A stretch of 29,833 nt of DNA from JAVVUJ01 sp964582545 (GTDB lineage Bacteria > Bacillota > Clostridia > Peptostreptococcales > Anaerovoracaceae): assembly GCA_964582545.1 (NCBI GenBank), contig CAZOSB010000029.1, forward strand, positions 1 through 29,833, written 5' to 3'. The position numbers were made by a program, and so were the translations under genes. Positions 16,078-25,120 of the stretch are shown one piece after another. Under the pieces are notes generated by a model, which had not been told where the DNA came from, ran no database searches, and saw only the letters and a list, made by a program, of their open reading frames with translations. The number at the start of each line of letters is the position of its first letter. Position 1 is the stretch's first letter.

Positions 16078-16590
16078 TCATTTCTCCTTTTTCTTAAAAT
16101 TTTTATAATCCCAATCATCTCGATCCCAAGAATCAAGATCTTTTTCTTCATCTTCCTTACTATCGTACCAGTGTTTCTTTATCTCAAGATCCGCTGGTTC
16201 TTCCCTCACGACCCTGCCTGTAGAAAATTTTGCTTTAAAACCGTGGAGATAATATATAGCTATTTTTATGGTGACAAACCCTATGGCAACTCCAAGAGCG
16301 CAAGGGTAACTGGTCTTGATACAAATATAAAAGGAAGCCCCATAAAAAACCAGCCGAACCATATAACCTGCAATTATGATAGAAGCGGCGGAAGCTCCCG
16401 TCATAGCCGTTCTCAACGTGGCTTCCATGAGTGTAAAATTTACTATGGCAACTGCCGTCCCTACTATTAGACCATATGTAAACCTTAAATCTAAACCTAA
16501 TACCGGTAAAGAGATCACTTCTGCTATCAATGCTATCAAAAGTGCGTACTTATATATTTGTCTTTTGAACTGTTTTAAGTCTGTATTCAT
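16078..16590 (-). CDS. atpI: ATP synthase subunit I-like membrane protein
   Basis: First gene of the atp operon. The N-terminal ~115 residues hold four hydrophobic segments (YALLIALIAEVISLPVLGL, YGLIVGTAVAIVNFTLM, IIIAGYMVRLVFYGASFYI, ALGVAIGFVTIKIAIYYL) in the pattern of ATP synthase I proteins, which help assemble the c ring. The tail is cytosolic and highly acidic, rich in Asp, Lys and Trp (EDEEKDLDSWDRDDWDYKNF). I take the ATG at 16590 because GGATGAG lies 7 nt upstream; an in-frame ATG at 16602 adds four residues. Assembly function is inferred from position and fold, as the family is poorly conserved. Confidence 0.8.
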   Translation of the reverse strand: MNTDLKQFKRQIYKYALLIALIAEVISLPVLGLDLRFTYGLIVGTAVAIVNFTLMEATLRTAMTGASAASIIIAGYMVRLVFYGASFYICIKTSYPCALGVAIGFVTIKIAIYYLHGFKAKFSTGRVVREEPADLEIKKHWYDSKEDEEKDLDSWDRDDWDYKNFKKKEK

Positions 16591-16650
16591 TATTTGTCTC
16601 ATCCAATAAAGTATATGATTTCGTTACCTTATTTTTTTTAATTAGTGCCT

Positions 16651-16679
16651 ATTATACAAGTTAATTTATTTAATGTAAA
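16651..16679 (-). promoter_or_regulatory. promoter of the atp operon
   Basis: On the minus strand TTTACA (16679-16674), a 17-bp spacer and TATAAT (16656-16651). The start point would be near 16644, about 54 nt before the preferred atpI start. No clear terminator for the upstream MATE gene is seen between 16680 and 16745, so read-through into atp is possible. Confidence 0.8.
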
Positions 16680-16745
16680 TACTTTATATCAGAAATTTTC
16701 AGAAATTTTATACAGGTTGATTAAAGTTGCTAAAAGCTATGGTAT

Positions 16746-18128
16746 TTATAAGTCCGAAATCATGTTATTTAGCCATTTCCCCGACAAAAACCTCTTGCGA
16801 GCAATAAAGCATTTCACCACCTCTTCCACTTGTGCAACCAATACTACATAGTATATGGGCAAATGCAAATATAATGCAGCAAAGAAAACTAAAGGTACGC
16901 CGATGAGCCATACGCTGGAGACCTCCAAAAGCATGGCAAATCTGGTATCTCCTCCTGCCCGGAAAGTTCCTACGATGTTCATCCCTACGTAAAGCTTCAG
17001 GGACATCATTACACCATAAATGACTAATATGATGACCGCATATTTTTTCCCCTCCGGAGAAAAGTTAAATAGATTGATGATAAAGGGAGAGGTAACAATT
17101 AAAAGAAGCCCTGATATTATACCGATTTTAACGCTAAATCCAAGGATTTTTTTCGCCTTTAAAAACGCATATTCCATTTCCCCCCTGCCGATTCGTTGCC
17201 CTACCAGAATCAGCATGGCATCACCTAAGCTGAAGATAGCAAGCATAAAAATATTGAGGATGGTATTGCTGGCTTGGACCGAGGCAAACTCAGTGACACC
17301 CATGCGACCATAAGCTGCATTAAAGGCGGACATTCCCAGTGCCCACATGACCTCATTCACGGTGGTGGGCAGTGCGTTACAGGTAATCTTATAGGATAGC
17401 TGCTTATTAAACGCAAAAAAATCTGTTAGACTTCCCGCCACCATATTTTTTCTGCCAAAGATCACATAAATGGTGAGAAGTAATTCCAACCCTCTCGCGA
17501 TGACCGTCGCCAGCGCAGCACCGCTGACTCCCAACTGTGGAGCTCCGAAACTTCCAAAAATAAAGACGTAGTTGAGAAATGTATTTAAGCCAAAGACAAA
17601 AAAGCTGATTTTCATAGGGATGCTGGTTTGTTGTGTCACCCTTAGCGTAGCGGTAAGGGGTACGGTGATTCCCAGGAATAAAAAGCAGGGCGAACCCATA
17701 TGAATGTAGCTGGCACCTAAATCGATGACCTCCGGAATATCAGTGAAAAGTCGCATGATCGCCCTGGGAACAAAAAAGGCTGGGACAAAGAATAGAATCC
17801 CCGCAACGATACCAACGCTGATGGCAAATCCAGCGGTTTTTCTAAGGCTAACCATATCTTTCACCCCAAAAAACTGGGACATAAAAGTATTACTTCCTCC
17901 TGTAAATCCAAACATCAGCATCCAAAAAATGAAAAAAATCTGAGTTGCAAGTCCCACTGCAGACAACTGGGTCTCTCCCAGCTGTCCTACCATGAGGTTG
18001 TCTACCAAACTTAGGGAGGAAGCAACCAGACTTTGCAACGCAATAGGTAAGGCTACCGATGCGATAGTCTTATAAAGCTGTTTATCATCTATGGTGATTA
18101 TATCCTTGTCTGTGCTATTATTTTTCAT
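16746..18128 (-). CDS. MATE-family cation-coupled multidrug exporter
   Basis: This 460-residue, twelve-helix membrane protein has clear MATE features: the N-terminal LYKTIASVALPIALQSLVASSLSLVDNLMVGQLGETQLSAVGLA segment and the second-half equivalent GVTEFASVQASNTILNIFMLAIFSLGDAMLILVGQRIGRGE. MATE proteins exchange Na+ or H+ for drugs or metabolites. Its start lies 11 nt inside wecB, with no strong ribosome site, so translation may be coupled. The neighbours concern wall precursors, but a lipid-flippase role cannot be inferred; the MATE signature is clear and the substrate unknown. Confidence 0.9.
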   Translation of the reverse strand: MKNNSTDKDIITIDDKQLYKTIASVALPIALQSLVASSLSLVDNLMVGQLGETQLSAVGLATQIFFIFWMLMFGFTGGSNTFMSQFFGVKDMVSLRKTAGFAISVGIVAGILFFVPAFFVPRAIMRLFTDIPEVIDLGASYIHMGSPCFLFLGITVPLTATLRVTQQTSIPMKISFFVFGLNTFLNYVFIFGSFGAPQLGVSGAALATVIARGLELLLTIYVIFGRKNMVAGSLTDFFAFNKQLSYKITCNALPTTVNEVMWALGMSAFNAAYGRMGVTEFASVQASNTILNIFMLAIFSLGDAMLILVGQRIGRGEMEYAFLKAKKILGFSVKIGIISGLLLIVTSPFIINLFNFSPEGKKYAVIILVIYGVMMSLKLYVGMNIVGTFRAGGDTRFAMLLEVSSVWLIGVPLVFFAALYLHLPIYYVVLVAQVEEVVKCFIARKRFLSGKWLNNMISDL

Positions 18129-19248
18129 GCTGCTTTAGTATTTCTACAATCCTTTCACAAGCCCTACCGTCCCCATAGGGATTATTTGCGTAGGCCATTT
18201 CATTATATATGGTTTGATCTGTCAATAAGTCCTTTGCCATGTTAAAGATGGTAGCCCTTTCCACGCCAGCCAACTTCACCGTACCTGCCTCCACAGCCTC
18301 CGGTCTCTCCGTTTCCTTTCGAACCACCAAAACAGGCTTGCCTAAGGAAGGCGCTTCCTCTTGCATACCACCTGAATCCGTTATGAGGAAGTAGGACTTT
18401 GCCATTAAATTAACAAAGGGCTGATACTGCAAAGGCTCTATTAGATGAATCCTCTGTGCCACTTCCGTAGCCAAGCTTTTCTCACCTAAGACTTCTCCTG
18501 CAATGGTTCGTACCTTTGGGTTCATATGAACGGGGTACACAATTTCCACATCTTCAAAAGCTTCCGCTATATCTCTGATGGCAGAGAAGATATTCTCCAT
18601 ATGTTCCCCTAAATTTTCTCTTCGATGGCAAGTAACGGCAATAATTCTTTTATTTTCAAAATCTAAACTTTGTAATACGGAATCTTGAAACTCGTAGGGT
18701 TTGTCTGCTACCTCTAACAATGCATCAACCACCGTATTTCCTGTTATAAATATATTTTCATCCAAAATGCCTTCCTTTAAAAGATTCTGTCGATTTCTCT
18801 CCGTAGGGCAAAAGTGAAAATCTGCCAGATGTCCCGTTAAAATCCGGTTTATCTCTTCCGGCCAAGGAGAATATTTGTCCCCCGTTCTTAGACCGGCCTC
18901 CACATGACCCACAGGAATTTGCTGATAAAAGGCTGCCAGAGAGGAAGCAAAGGTAGTGGTGGTATCTCCATGAACCAACACCAGATCCGGCTTCTCCATA
19001 GCAAATACCTCTTCAATGCCCAGTATGACATTGGAGGTTATCTGGCTAATGGACTGATTGGGTTTCATGATGTTTAAATCGTAATCCGGTTTCAGTTGAA
19101 ATAAATCCAACACCTGATCCAGCATCTCACGGTGCTGGGCCGTGACACAAAGAAGAGACTCAATCCCTTCCGCCTCATTTAACCTCTTAACGAGCGGTGC
19201 CATTTTAATCGCTTCCGGCCTGGTGCCAAATACTGTCATCACTTTCAT
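18118..19248 (-). CDS. wecB: UDP-N-acetylglucosamine 2-epimerase (non-hydrolysing)
   Basis: This 376-residue cytosolic enzyme interconverts UDP-GlcNAc and UDP-ManNAc. The N-terminal MTVFGTRPEAIKMAPL, VHGDTTTTFASSLAAFY, GHVEAGLRTGDKYSPWPEE and VTCHRRENLG segments, with LITDSGGMQEEAPSLGKPVLVVR, are all diagnostic for the GT-B-like epimerase family. The start overlaps the previous gene by 4 nt. Beside a TagO/WecA-like transferase, it likely provides ManNAc for a teichoic acid or other wall polymer. mnaA is an alternative symbol. Confidence 0.95.
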   Translation of the reverse strand: MKVMTVFGTRPEAIKMAPLVKRLNEAEGIESLLCVTAQHREMLDQVLDLFQLKPDYDLNIMKPNQSISQITSNVILGIEEVFAMEKPDLVLVHGDTTTTFASSLAAFYQQIPVGHVEAGLRTGDKYSPWPEEINRILTGHLADFHFCPTERNRQNLLKEGILDENIFITGNTVVDALLEVADKPYEFQDSVLQSLDFENKRIIAVTCHRRENLGEHMENIFSAIRDIAEAFEDVEIVYPVHMNPKVRTIAGEVLGEKSLATEVAQRIHLIEPLQYQPFVNLMAKSYFLITDSGGMQEEAPSLGKPVLVVRKETERPEAVEAGTVKLAGVERATIFNMAKDLLTDQTIYNEMAYANNPYGDGRACERIVEILKQHEK

Positions 19249-20321
19249 TTTTGCAGTTTCCTTTCATTTTTTTCTTCTGCTGCAATATTTACGGCCTTAA
19301 TATGGTGTAAGCCGCTTATGCTGGTATCCGTAATAAATACATAAATAAGGGTCGCTGCTATGAGAAAAAGTAATCCGGACTCAATGTATAAATCCCTGCT
19401 GATCAATATGGCTGAAACCCCTACGGCTCCGCTGATACAGTAAAGGGTCAATACTGTTTTTTTCTGTCCTAAGCCCACCGCCATGATTCTATGATGCAGA
19501 TGACCTTTGTCTGCTTCCATGATGGGGCGCTTGTTAATCAGTCTCCTAAAGATGGCAAAGGCTGTATCAAATATTGGGATTGCCAAAACCAAAACGGGAA
19601 CCACCATGGCCAACATGGTTGCACCCTTTACCGGTGTCATAACGGACAATCCCGCCAACATAAACCCTAAGAACAAGGAACCCCCGTCCCCCATAAAGAT
19701 CTTGGCGGGGTTAAAATTGTATGGCAGGAATCCCAATGCACCTCCTGCAATGGCCAACATAGCCATGGTAATGTCTAAGTATGATGTGATAAAAGCCGTA
19801 TAAGCGATGCAAATGGATGCGATAAATGCAATTCCCCCCGCCAACCCGTCCAATCCATCTATGAGATTGATGGTGTTTGTAATTCCTACAATCCATATCA
19901 CGGTAATAATCAAACTGACAATCCAAGGGAAATGCAAAAACCCATCCCCAAAGGGATTTGCCATAAAGGATATCCTGACGCTGAATTGAAATAATATCAC
20001 AGCACAGATGATTTGACATAACAGCTTTACCTTGGCAGGCATCCCTTTCAGGTCATCCACGATACCCACGATAAATATGAGAGTTCCTCCCGACAATATG
20101 CCTATAATCTTCGCATCCAAAGGCATAAAGATCAAAATGGACAGCACCGTGCCCAAATAAATGGCAATTCCTCCAAAGCGAGGCATGGGCTTGGTATGCA
20201 TTCGTCGATTATCCTTGGGGATGTCCACCGCACCGATGAGTGGCGCGATTTTAATTGCCGCAGGGGTCAATAGCAAAGCCATAATAAATGCGGATAAAAA
20301 TATAGTCAGTAGCTGGTTCAT
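19245..20321 (-). CDS. undecaprenyl-phosphate GlcNAc-1-phosphate transferase (TagO/WecA/MraY family)
   Basis: This integral membrane enzyme starts wall-polymer assembly by moving GlcNAc-1-P from UDP-GlcNAc to undecaprenyl phosphate. Landmarks are DDLKGMPAK, TINLIDGLDGLAGG, FMGDGGSLFLGF and the KGHLHHRIM loop typical of the WecA/TagO branch rather than MraY. I take the ATG at 20321 because AAAGGA is 7 nt upstream; an in-frame TTG at 20336 would add five residues and overlap the preceding gene. The lipid-linked product probably combines with ManNAc from the next gene, as in teichoic acid linkage units. Confidence 0.92.
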   Translation of the reverse strand: MNQLLTIFLSAFIMALLLTPAAIKIAPLIGAVDIPKDNRRMHTKPMPRFGGIAIYLGTVLSILIFMPLDAKIIGILSGGTLIFIVGIVDDLKGMPAKVKLLCQIICAVILFQFSVRISFMANPFGDGFLHFPWIVSLIITVIWIVGITNTINLIDGLDGLAGGIAFIASICIAYTAFITSYLDITMAMLAIAGGALGFLPYNFNPAKIFMGDGGSLFLGFMLAGLSVMTPVKGATMLAMVVPVLVLAIPIFDTAFAIFRRLINKRPIMEADKGHLHHRIMAVGLGQKKTVLTLYCISGAVGVSAILISRDLYIESGLLFLIAATLIYVFITDTSISGLHHIKAVNIAAEEKNERKLQK

Positions 20322-20332
20322 TACGATTCCTT

Positions 20333-20782
20333 TCAAGCTCCAAATATTTCTATATGTAGTCCGGCCTCATTCAGAACATCCAATGCCAACTGATCTGGAT
20401 AGCCCTCACGAACTACGATCCTTTTTATTCCGGCATTGATGATCATCTTTGCGCAGATAACACAGGGTTGGTGTGTGACGTAGATAGTTCCCGTAGCAAT
20501 GCTTTGTCCCAAATGAGCCGCCTGAATAATAGCATTCTGTTCTGCGTGCAAAGCCATGCACAGCTCATGTCTTTCTCCGGAAGGAATATTCAGCTTTTGC
20601 CTGAGACACCCTCCTCGTTCTTCACAATGCTTAATGCCCATAGGCGCTCCGTTATAGCCTGTAGCCATGACACGATTATCCTTGACGATGACTGCACCCA
20701 CCTGCCGTCTTATACAAGTGGATCTGCGAGCAGTCAAATCTGCCATTTCCATAAAATATTCATCCCAACTTGGTCTGTTCAT
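20333..20782 (-). CDS. dCMP deaminase (ComEB-like)
   Basis: This 149-residue zinc deaminase likely converts dCMP to dUMP for thymidylate synthesis. The zinc/catalytic site is complete: His79-Ala-Glu81 in LHAEQNAI and Cys107/Cys110 in PCVIC. RRQVGAVIVKDNRVMATGYNGAPMG is typical of dCMP deaminases, as is the extra Cys/His-rich segment KHCEERGGCLRQ, which often binds a second zinc. GGGAGAG lies upstream of the ATG. It lies between metH and the wall genes, and its link to them is probably only shared transcription. Confidence 0.92.
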   Translation of the reverse strand: MNRPSWDEYFMEMADLTARRSTCIRRQVGAVIVKDNRVMATGYNGAPMGIKHCEERGGCLRQKLNIPSGERHELCMALHAEQNAIIQAAHLGQSIATGTIYVTHQPCVICAKMIINAGIKRIVVREGYPDQLALDVLNEAGLHIEIFGA

Positions 20783-20826
20783 ACTATTTTCTCTCCCGCA
20801 TTATTTTTTACTACAATGAATTTTAA

Positions 20827-23310
20827 TTATTTAAAGACAAGATTAGCAACTCTCACCGTATCCATGGCATCCTTGCAGTAATGATCTGCACCGATATCCT
20901 TTGCATAAGCTTCTGTAAGAACTGCACCACCCACAGCCACCACGCAATCGAGACCGTTTTCTCTCAAGGCCTTTATGGTTTTTTCCATATTTACTACGGT
21001 GGTTGTCATCAAGGCAGATAGGCCTACCATTTTAATGCCCTCTTCCTTGGCTGCTTGTACCACTGTCTCTATGGGTACATCCTTGCCCAAATCTATAACT
21101 TCATAACCATAGTTTTGAAGCAAAATTTTCACTATGTTTTTACCGATATCGTGGATATCCCCTTGAACTGTAGCTAAAATCACCTTGCCGTAAGCCATGG
21201 TTTGTCCTGACTTTTCTAAGACGGGTTTTATAATTTCAAAGGCACATCGAACCGTATCAGCCGATTTAATTAGCTGAGGTAAGTAAATATCACCCACCTC
21301 GTAGTTTTTTCCCACCTTTTCCAACGATGGAATGATGATGGATTCCACGATGTCCAAAGGCTCATATTTGGCCAGCAATGCGGTTGTTACTTCTGCTGCC
21401 CTATCCTGAAATCCCTCCAAAATAATGGCTTCCATCTGAGTTTCCAGATTGTTCTCTTCCTTATTTTTATCCGAATCCGACGAGTCCACTTTCACCCTTT
21501 GAACCTGGGCCATTTTTGTATTCTGATTCTTTTCGCCATAGATCTGAATGTATCTCGCAGACTCGACATCTCTGTTGCTGAGTACCTCAAAAGCACGAAT
21601 GGTGTCCACATATTCAGGGACCGTAGGATCCGTAATAGGAGCATCCAGTCCTGCTTCCAAAGCCATGGCCAAGAAAGTGCGGTTTAATAGCTTCCTCTCA
21701 GGCAATCCAAAGGATACGTTGCTGGCACCCAACGTGGTCTTCACTCCAAAGAGTGCTTTCACCTGCCGAATGGCCTCCAGCGTATCGTTGCCGGCATTCT
21801 GTTGCGCGGATACCGTCAATGTTAAGCAGTCCACCAGAATTCTATCCCGAGTAATGTCATATTTTGCAGCTTCCTCAATGATTTTTTCTGCGATAGCGAT
21901 TCTTTCTTCCGTGGTTTCCGGTAAGCCTTTTTCATCCAAGGTCAATGCCACTACACAGGCGCCGTATTTTTTTACAATAGGAAAAATACGATCCATAACT
22001 TCTTGTTTTCCGTTTACCGAGTTGATCAGAGGTTTGCCTCGATACACTCTGCTGGCAGCCTCGATGACATCGGGATCGGCACTGTCAATCTGCAGAGGAA
22101 CATCGGTCAAATCCGATAGTCGCTTTAACACGGACAACATCATTTGTTTTTCATCGATTCCGGGGATTCCCACATTGACATCTAAGATGTCGGCACCCCC
22201 TTGCAGCTGAGCTAGGGCTTCATTTTCCACATAGGACAAATCCTGATTCAAAAGGGCCTCTTTCAGAAGTTTTTTCCCCGTAGGATTAATCCTTTCTCCA
22301 ATTATGCTGACCTTATCCCCTAAAAAGACCGTTTTGGTGCAGGAGCTTACAGCCGTGAAACGTATTGCCCCTTCTTCTTCATCGTCTATTAACAATTCAC
22401 TCTCATACTTGTTTTCTTTAATATCGCCTATCAACTTTTTACGATTTATCTCTTTGCTTAACGCCTTTATATATTGTGGGTTTGTACCACAACATCCCCC
22501 AACTACAGAAGCTCCTGCTTCAATCATCTCTAGCATAGCTTCCGTAAATTCTTCTATCTTTACATCATATTGCACTTGTCCGTTCACAAGCTTCGGTAAG
22601 CCAGCGTTTGGTTGAACCATTACAGGAATTTTTGCATATTTCAGCATTTCTTTTATGATGGGCACCATATCTTTGGGACCTAAGGAACAATTGGCACCAA
22701 TGGCATCGATATTTAAATCCTGTAATACGTTTATAGCAGTGATAGGATCTGAACCCATGAGAGTTCTGCCGTTATCCTGAAAGGTCACCGTACAGAAAAC
22801 AGGTAAGTTGCAATTCTCTTTAGCAGCTAGTATGGCGGCTTTTAATTCGTAAATATCCGTAAAAGTCTCAAAGATAATTAGATCCGCACCGGCCTCAGCA
22901 CCGGCTATCACCTGCTCTTTAAAAATGTCATAGGCATCCTCAAAGGTCAGCTCCCCTGCCGGTTCCATAAGCTTTCCAATGGTTGACAAATCCAAGGCAA
23001 CAAACTTCTCCGGCTTAATGCCTTTATTGTATCGATCCGCCACTTCTCTGGCAATGTTCACCGCTTGCGTGATTACCTGCTCTACAGAGTAACCAGTGCC
23101 CTTCAGCTTTAATCGATTGGCACCAAAGGTGTTGGTACAAACCAAATCACTGCCGGATTCATAATAGGCTTCAAAAAGCTCCTGCAATGATTCCACATGA
23201 GTGAAGTTTAATAATTCAGGTATGGGTCCCGCGTCAATCCCTTTGCTTTGTAGCATGGTTCCCATGGCACCGTCGCATATGATAATTTTTCGTCCCAATA
23301 ACCTTTTCAT
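20827..23310 (-). CDS. metH: cobalamin-dependent methionine synthase lacking the reactivation domain
   Basis: The enzyme transfers a methyl group from methyl-tetrahydrofolate to homocysteine through cobalamin. Domain order is visible: homocysteine/zinc domain (1-290; zinc ligands Cys208, Cys273 and Cys274 in GANCSLG and GGCCGTNP), pterin-binding domain (about 320-590; SIIGERINPTGKK), then helical cap and B12 domain (about 625-827) with GDIHDIGKNIV, where His720 should bind cobalt. The protein stops there at 827 residues. The C-terminal AdoMet-binding activation domain of E. coli-type MetH (about 1200 residues) is absent, as in several anaerobes. It overlaps metF by 4 nt. AGGAGG lies 8 nt before the ATG. 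Confidence 0.95.
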   Translation of the reverse strand: MKRLLGRKIIICDGAMGTMLQSKGIDAGPIPELLNFTHVESLQELFEAYYESGSDLVCTNTFGANRLKLKGTGYSVEQVITQAVNIAREVADRYNKGIKPEKFVALDLSTIGKLMEPAGELTFEDAYDIFKEQVIAGAEAGADLIIFETFTDIYELKAAILAAKENCNLPVFCTVTFQDNGRTLMGSDPITAINVLQDLNIDAIGANCSLGPKDMVPIIKEMLKYAKIPVMVQPNAGLPKLVNGQVQYDVKIEEFTEAMLEMIEAGASVVGGCCGTNPQYIKALSKEINRKKLIGDIKENKYESELLIDDEEEGAIRFTAVSSCTKTVFLGDKVSIIGERINPTGKKLLKEALLNQDLSYVENEALAQLQGGADILDVNVGIPGIDEKQMMLSVLKRLSDLTDVPLQIDSADPDVIEAASRVYRGKPLINSVNGKQEVMDRIFPIVKKYGACVVALTLDEKGLPETTEERIAIAEKIIEEAAKYDITRDRILVDCLTLTVSAQQNAGNDTLEAIRQVKALFGVKTTLGASNVSFGLPERKLLNRTFLAMALEAGLDAPITDPTVPEYVDTIRAFEVLSNRDVESARYIQIYGEKNQNTKMAQVQRVKVDSSDSDKNKEENNLETQMEAIILEGFQDRAAEVTTALLAKYEPLDIVESIIIPSLEKVGKNYEVGDIYLPQLIKSADTVRCAFEIIKPVLEKSGQTMAYGKVILATVQGDIHDIGKNIVKILLQNYGYEVIDLGKDVPIETVVQAAKEEGIKMVGLSALMTTTVVNMEKTIKALRENGLDCVVAVGGAVLTEAYAKDIGADHYCKDAMDTVRVANLVFK

Positions 23311-24188
23311 CCTTGAAGCCTCCTAATGTTGTTGATGTTATTTAAAATCCTCTTGGCAGTGTCCGGCTTATTCATGGTATAGAGGTGAATGCCCCTCACC
23401 CCATAGGCCATCAAATCAATAATTTGCTCTATGGCATAAGCCTCACCAGCCTCCTTTAATGCCAGCGGATTATCTTCGTATCTATCCAATATCCGTTGAA
23501 ATTTGGGTGGAATAGCGCAACCGGAAAGCTGTGTGATTCGAATAATTTGTTTTTTGTTTAAGACCGGCATAATCCCAGCAGAAACGGGTATATCAATCCC
23601 CGCAATATCCAGCTCTTCCATAAAACGATAGAAGAGTTCATTGTCGAAGAAAAGTTGGCTGATGAGAAACTCTGCACCCTTGTCCACCTTTTCCTTTAAA
23701 TATTTTATATCCTTTGCCTTGCTTTCGCAATCTATATGCCCCTCGGGGTAACAAGCTGCCCCTATGGAAAACCTTTGTTGCTCTTTGATTTCTTCTATGA
23801 GCTGTGCTGCATAATTATATTGTAAGGGACTTGGAAAATCAAAGCTAGGATCTTCCGGCACGTCCCCTCTAAGAGCCAACACATTCTCAAGGTTATGATC
23901 CTTCATATCTTGGAAAACCTTAGAAATATCCTCTTTCGTTGAAGAAATGCAGGTTAAATGTGCTAAGCTTTCTATTCCATATTCATTCTTGATCTTGGAA
24001 GCGATTTCAATGGTTCTATCCTTTGCTTTCCCACCCGCTCCATAGGTAACGCTGATATAGTCAGGGTTCACATCCTTTAATTCCTCCAAGGTTTGAAAAA
24101 TGGTCTCCACGGGGGAGTCAATCTTTGGAGGAAAAACTTCCAAGGATATGACAGTTTTTTTATTATTAAATATGTCTTTTATTTTCAT
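23307..24188 (-). CDS. metF: 5,10-methylenetetrahydrofolate reductase
   Basis: This flavin enzyme reduces methylene-THF to methyl-THF, the substrate of the MetH encoded immediately downstream. The 293-residue length and motifs fit MetF: SLEVFPPK near the N-terminus, ISVTYGAGGKAKDRT, ALRGDVPED, FLISQLFFDNELFYRF and GIHLYTMNK near the end. It lies 3 nt after truA. No zinc-finger MetV partner is encoded beside it, so whether it uses NAD(P)H or another electron donor is open. Confidence 0.95.
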   Translation of the reverse strand: MKIKDIFNNKKTVISLEVFPPKIDSPVETIFQTLEELKDVNPDYISVTYGAGGKAKDRTIEIASKIKNEYGIESLAHLTCISSTKEDISKVFQDMKDHNLENVLALRGDVPEDPSFDFPSPLQYNYAAQLIEEIKEQQRFSIGAACYPEGHIDCESKAKDIKYLKEKVDKGAEFLISQLFFDNELFYRFMEELDIAGIDIPVSAGIMPVLNKKQIIRITQLSGCAIPPKFQRILDRYEDNPLALKEAGEAYAIEQIIDLMAYGVRGIHLYTMNKPDTAKRILNNINNIRRLQG

Positions 24189-24191
24189 AGT

Positions 24192-25055
24192 TTATTCCTC
24201 TTCTTTTCTTATACTAGTTTTAACAAAGATGTCACTATCTTGCACTATCTTTCCAAGTGGTTCAAAGTATACTTTATCCAAGTATAACCCCTGTGGAGGT
24301 GCAGTATGCCCTGCATAACTCCGGTCTCGACTTTGAAGGATAGCAGGAATATCATGGCCTCTCAACCTGCCTATTCCAATATCGATCAAGGTGCCTACCA
24401 TGATCCTCACCATATTATATAGGAATCCGTCTCCCGTAACAACCATTGTTATTAATTTGTCATTAGTTTTTTCTCTGCCAACAAAGGCTTCTTCAAATAT
24501 TTGAAACTGATAAATGGTTCTGGTGGTACTTTCCTTAATTGGGCCTCCTTGCGCTTGAAAGCATTTAAAATCATGGGTTCCCCATAAGTGATTTGCCGCC
24601 ATTTTCATGGCATCCAAATCTAAAGTTTTTGACACTTCATAGCAATAATTCCTTTGAAAAAGGTTGGGCTCTGTAGCGTTTCTAACTTGGTAGATGTAAG
24701 TCTTGCCTTTGGCATTAAATCGAGCGTGAAAATCTAAGGGCACTTCCTCCGCGCAGGTTACCCTTAAGTCAGCCAATGAATTTTTTAAAGAGTATTTTTT
24801 AGTCAAGCGATTATTAATAACCTTTGCTAGATTCTTCGTGGGTATGGGAAGCTCTCCTTTAAAACTCGCCCTTTGCCCTCGAGCGTGTACACCTGCATCC
24901 GTTCTGCTTGTACCGTTCAACTTGATTTCTCCACCCAAAATCTCTCCAAGAGTTTTTTCCAGCTCCCCTTGAACAGTCCTCTGGTGAGGCTGCCTCTGCC
25001 ATCCTGAAAAATAAGTGCCGTCATATTCAATTGTTAGCAATATATTTTTAATCAC
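24192..25055 (-). CDS. truA: tRNA pseudouridine(38-40) synthase TruA
   Basis: The enzyme makes pseudouridine at positions 38-40 of the tRNA anticodon arm. The catalytic aspartate is Asp53 in GTSRTDAGVHARGQ; YDGTYFSGWQRQ at the N-terminus and GDGFLYNMVRIMVGTL near 210 are diagnostic. At 287 residues it is somewhat longer than usual (about 245-270), through a C-terminal tail. The start is GTG at 25055 with AAGGAG 9 nt upstream. It heads the truA-metF-metH run from the promoter at 25076-25104. Confidence 0.93.
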   Translation of the reverse strand: MIKNILLTIEYDGTYFSGWQRQPHQRTVQGELEKTLGEILGGEIKLNGTSRTDAGVHARGQRASFKGELPIPTKNLAKVINNRLTKKYSLKNSLADLRVTCAEEVPLDFHARFNAKGKTYIYQVRNATEPNLFQRNYCYEVSKTLDLDAMKMAANHLWGTHDFKCFQAQGGPIKESTTRTIYQFQIFEEAFVGREKTNDKLITMVVTGDGFLYNMVRIMVGTLIDIGIGRLRGHDIPAILQSRDRSYAGHTAPPQGLYLDKVYFEPLGKIVQDSDIFVKTSIRKEEE

Positions 25056-25075
25056 GATTTTATACTCCTTTTGTT

Positions 25076-25104
25076 ATTCTATCAGAAATTTGAAAATTTA
25101 ACAA
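25076..25104 (-). promoter_or_regulatory. promoter of the truA-metF-metH gene run
   Basis: On the minus strand TTGTTA (25104-25099), a 17-bp spacer and TAGAAT (25081-25076). The leader is only about 20 nt, so there is no room for a SAM or B12 riboswitch. Confidence 0.55.
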
Positions 25105-25120
25105 TATGAGTTGAAGGTTT

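Noticed and set aside
16645..16851. 68-codon plus-strand ORF before the MATE gene
   Set aside because: It covers the atp promoter and the 3' end of the MATE gene, with no ribosome site and an improbable protein composition.
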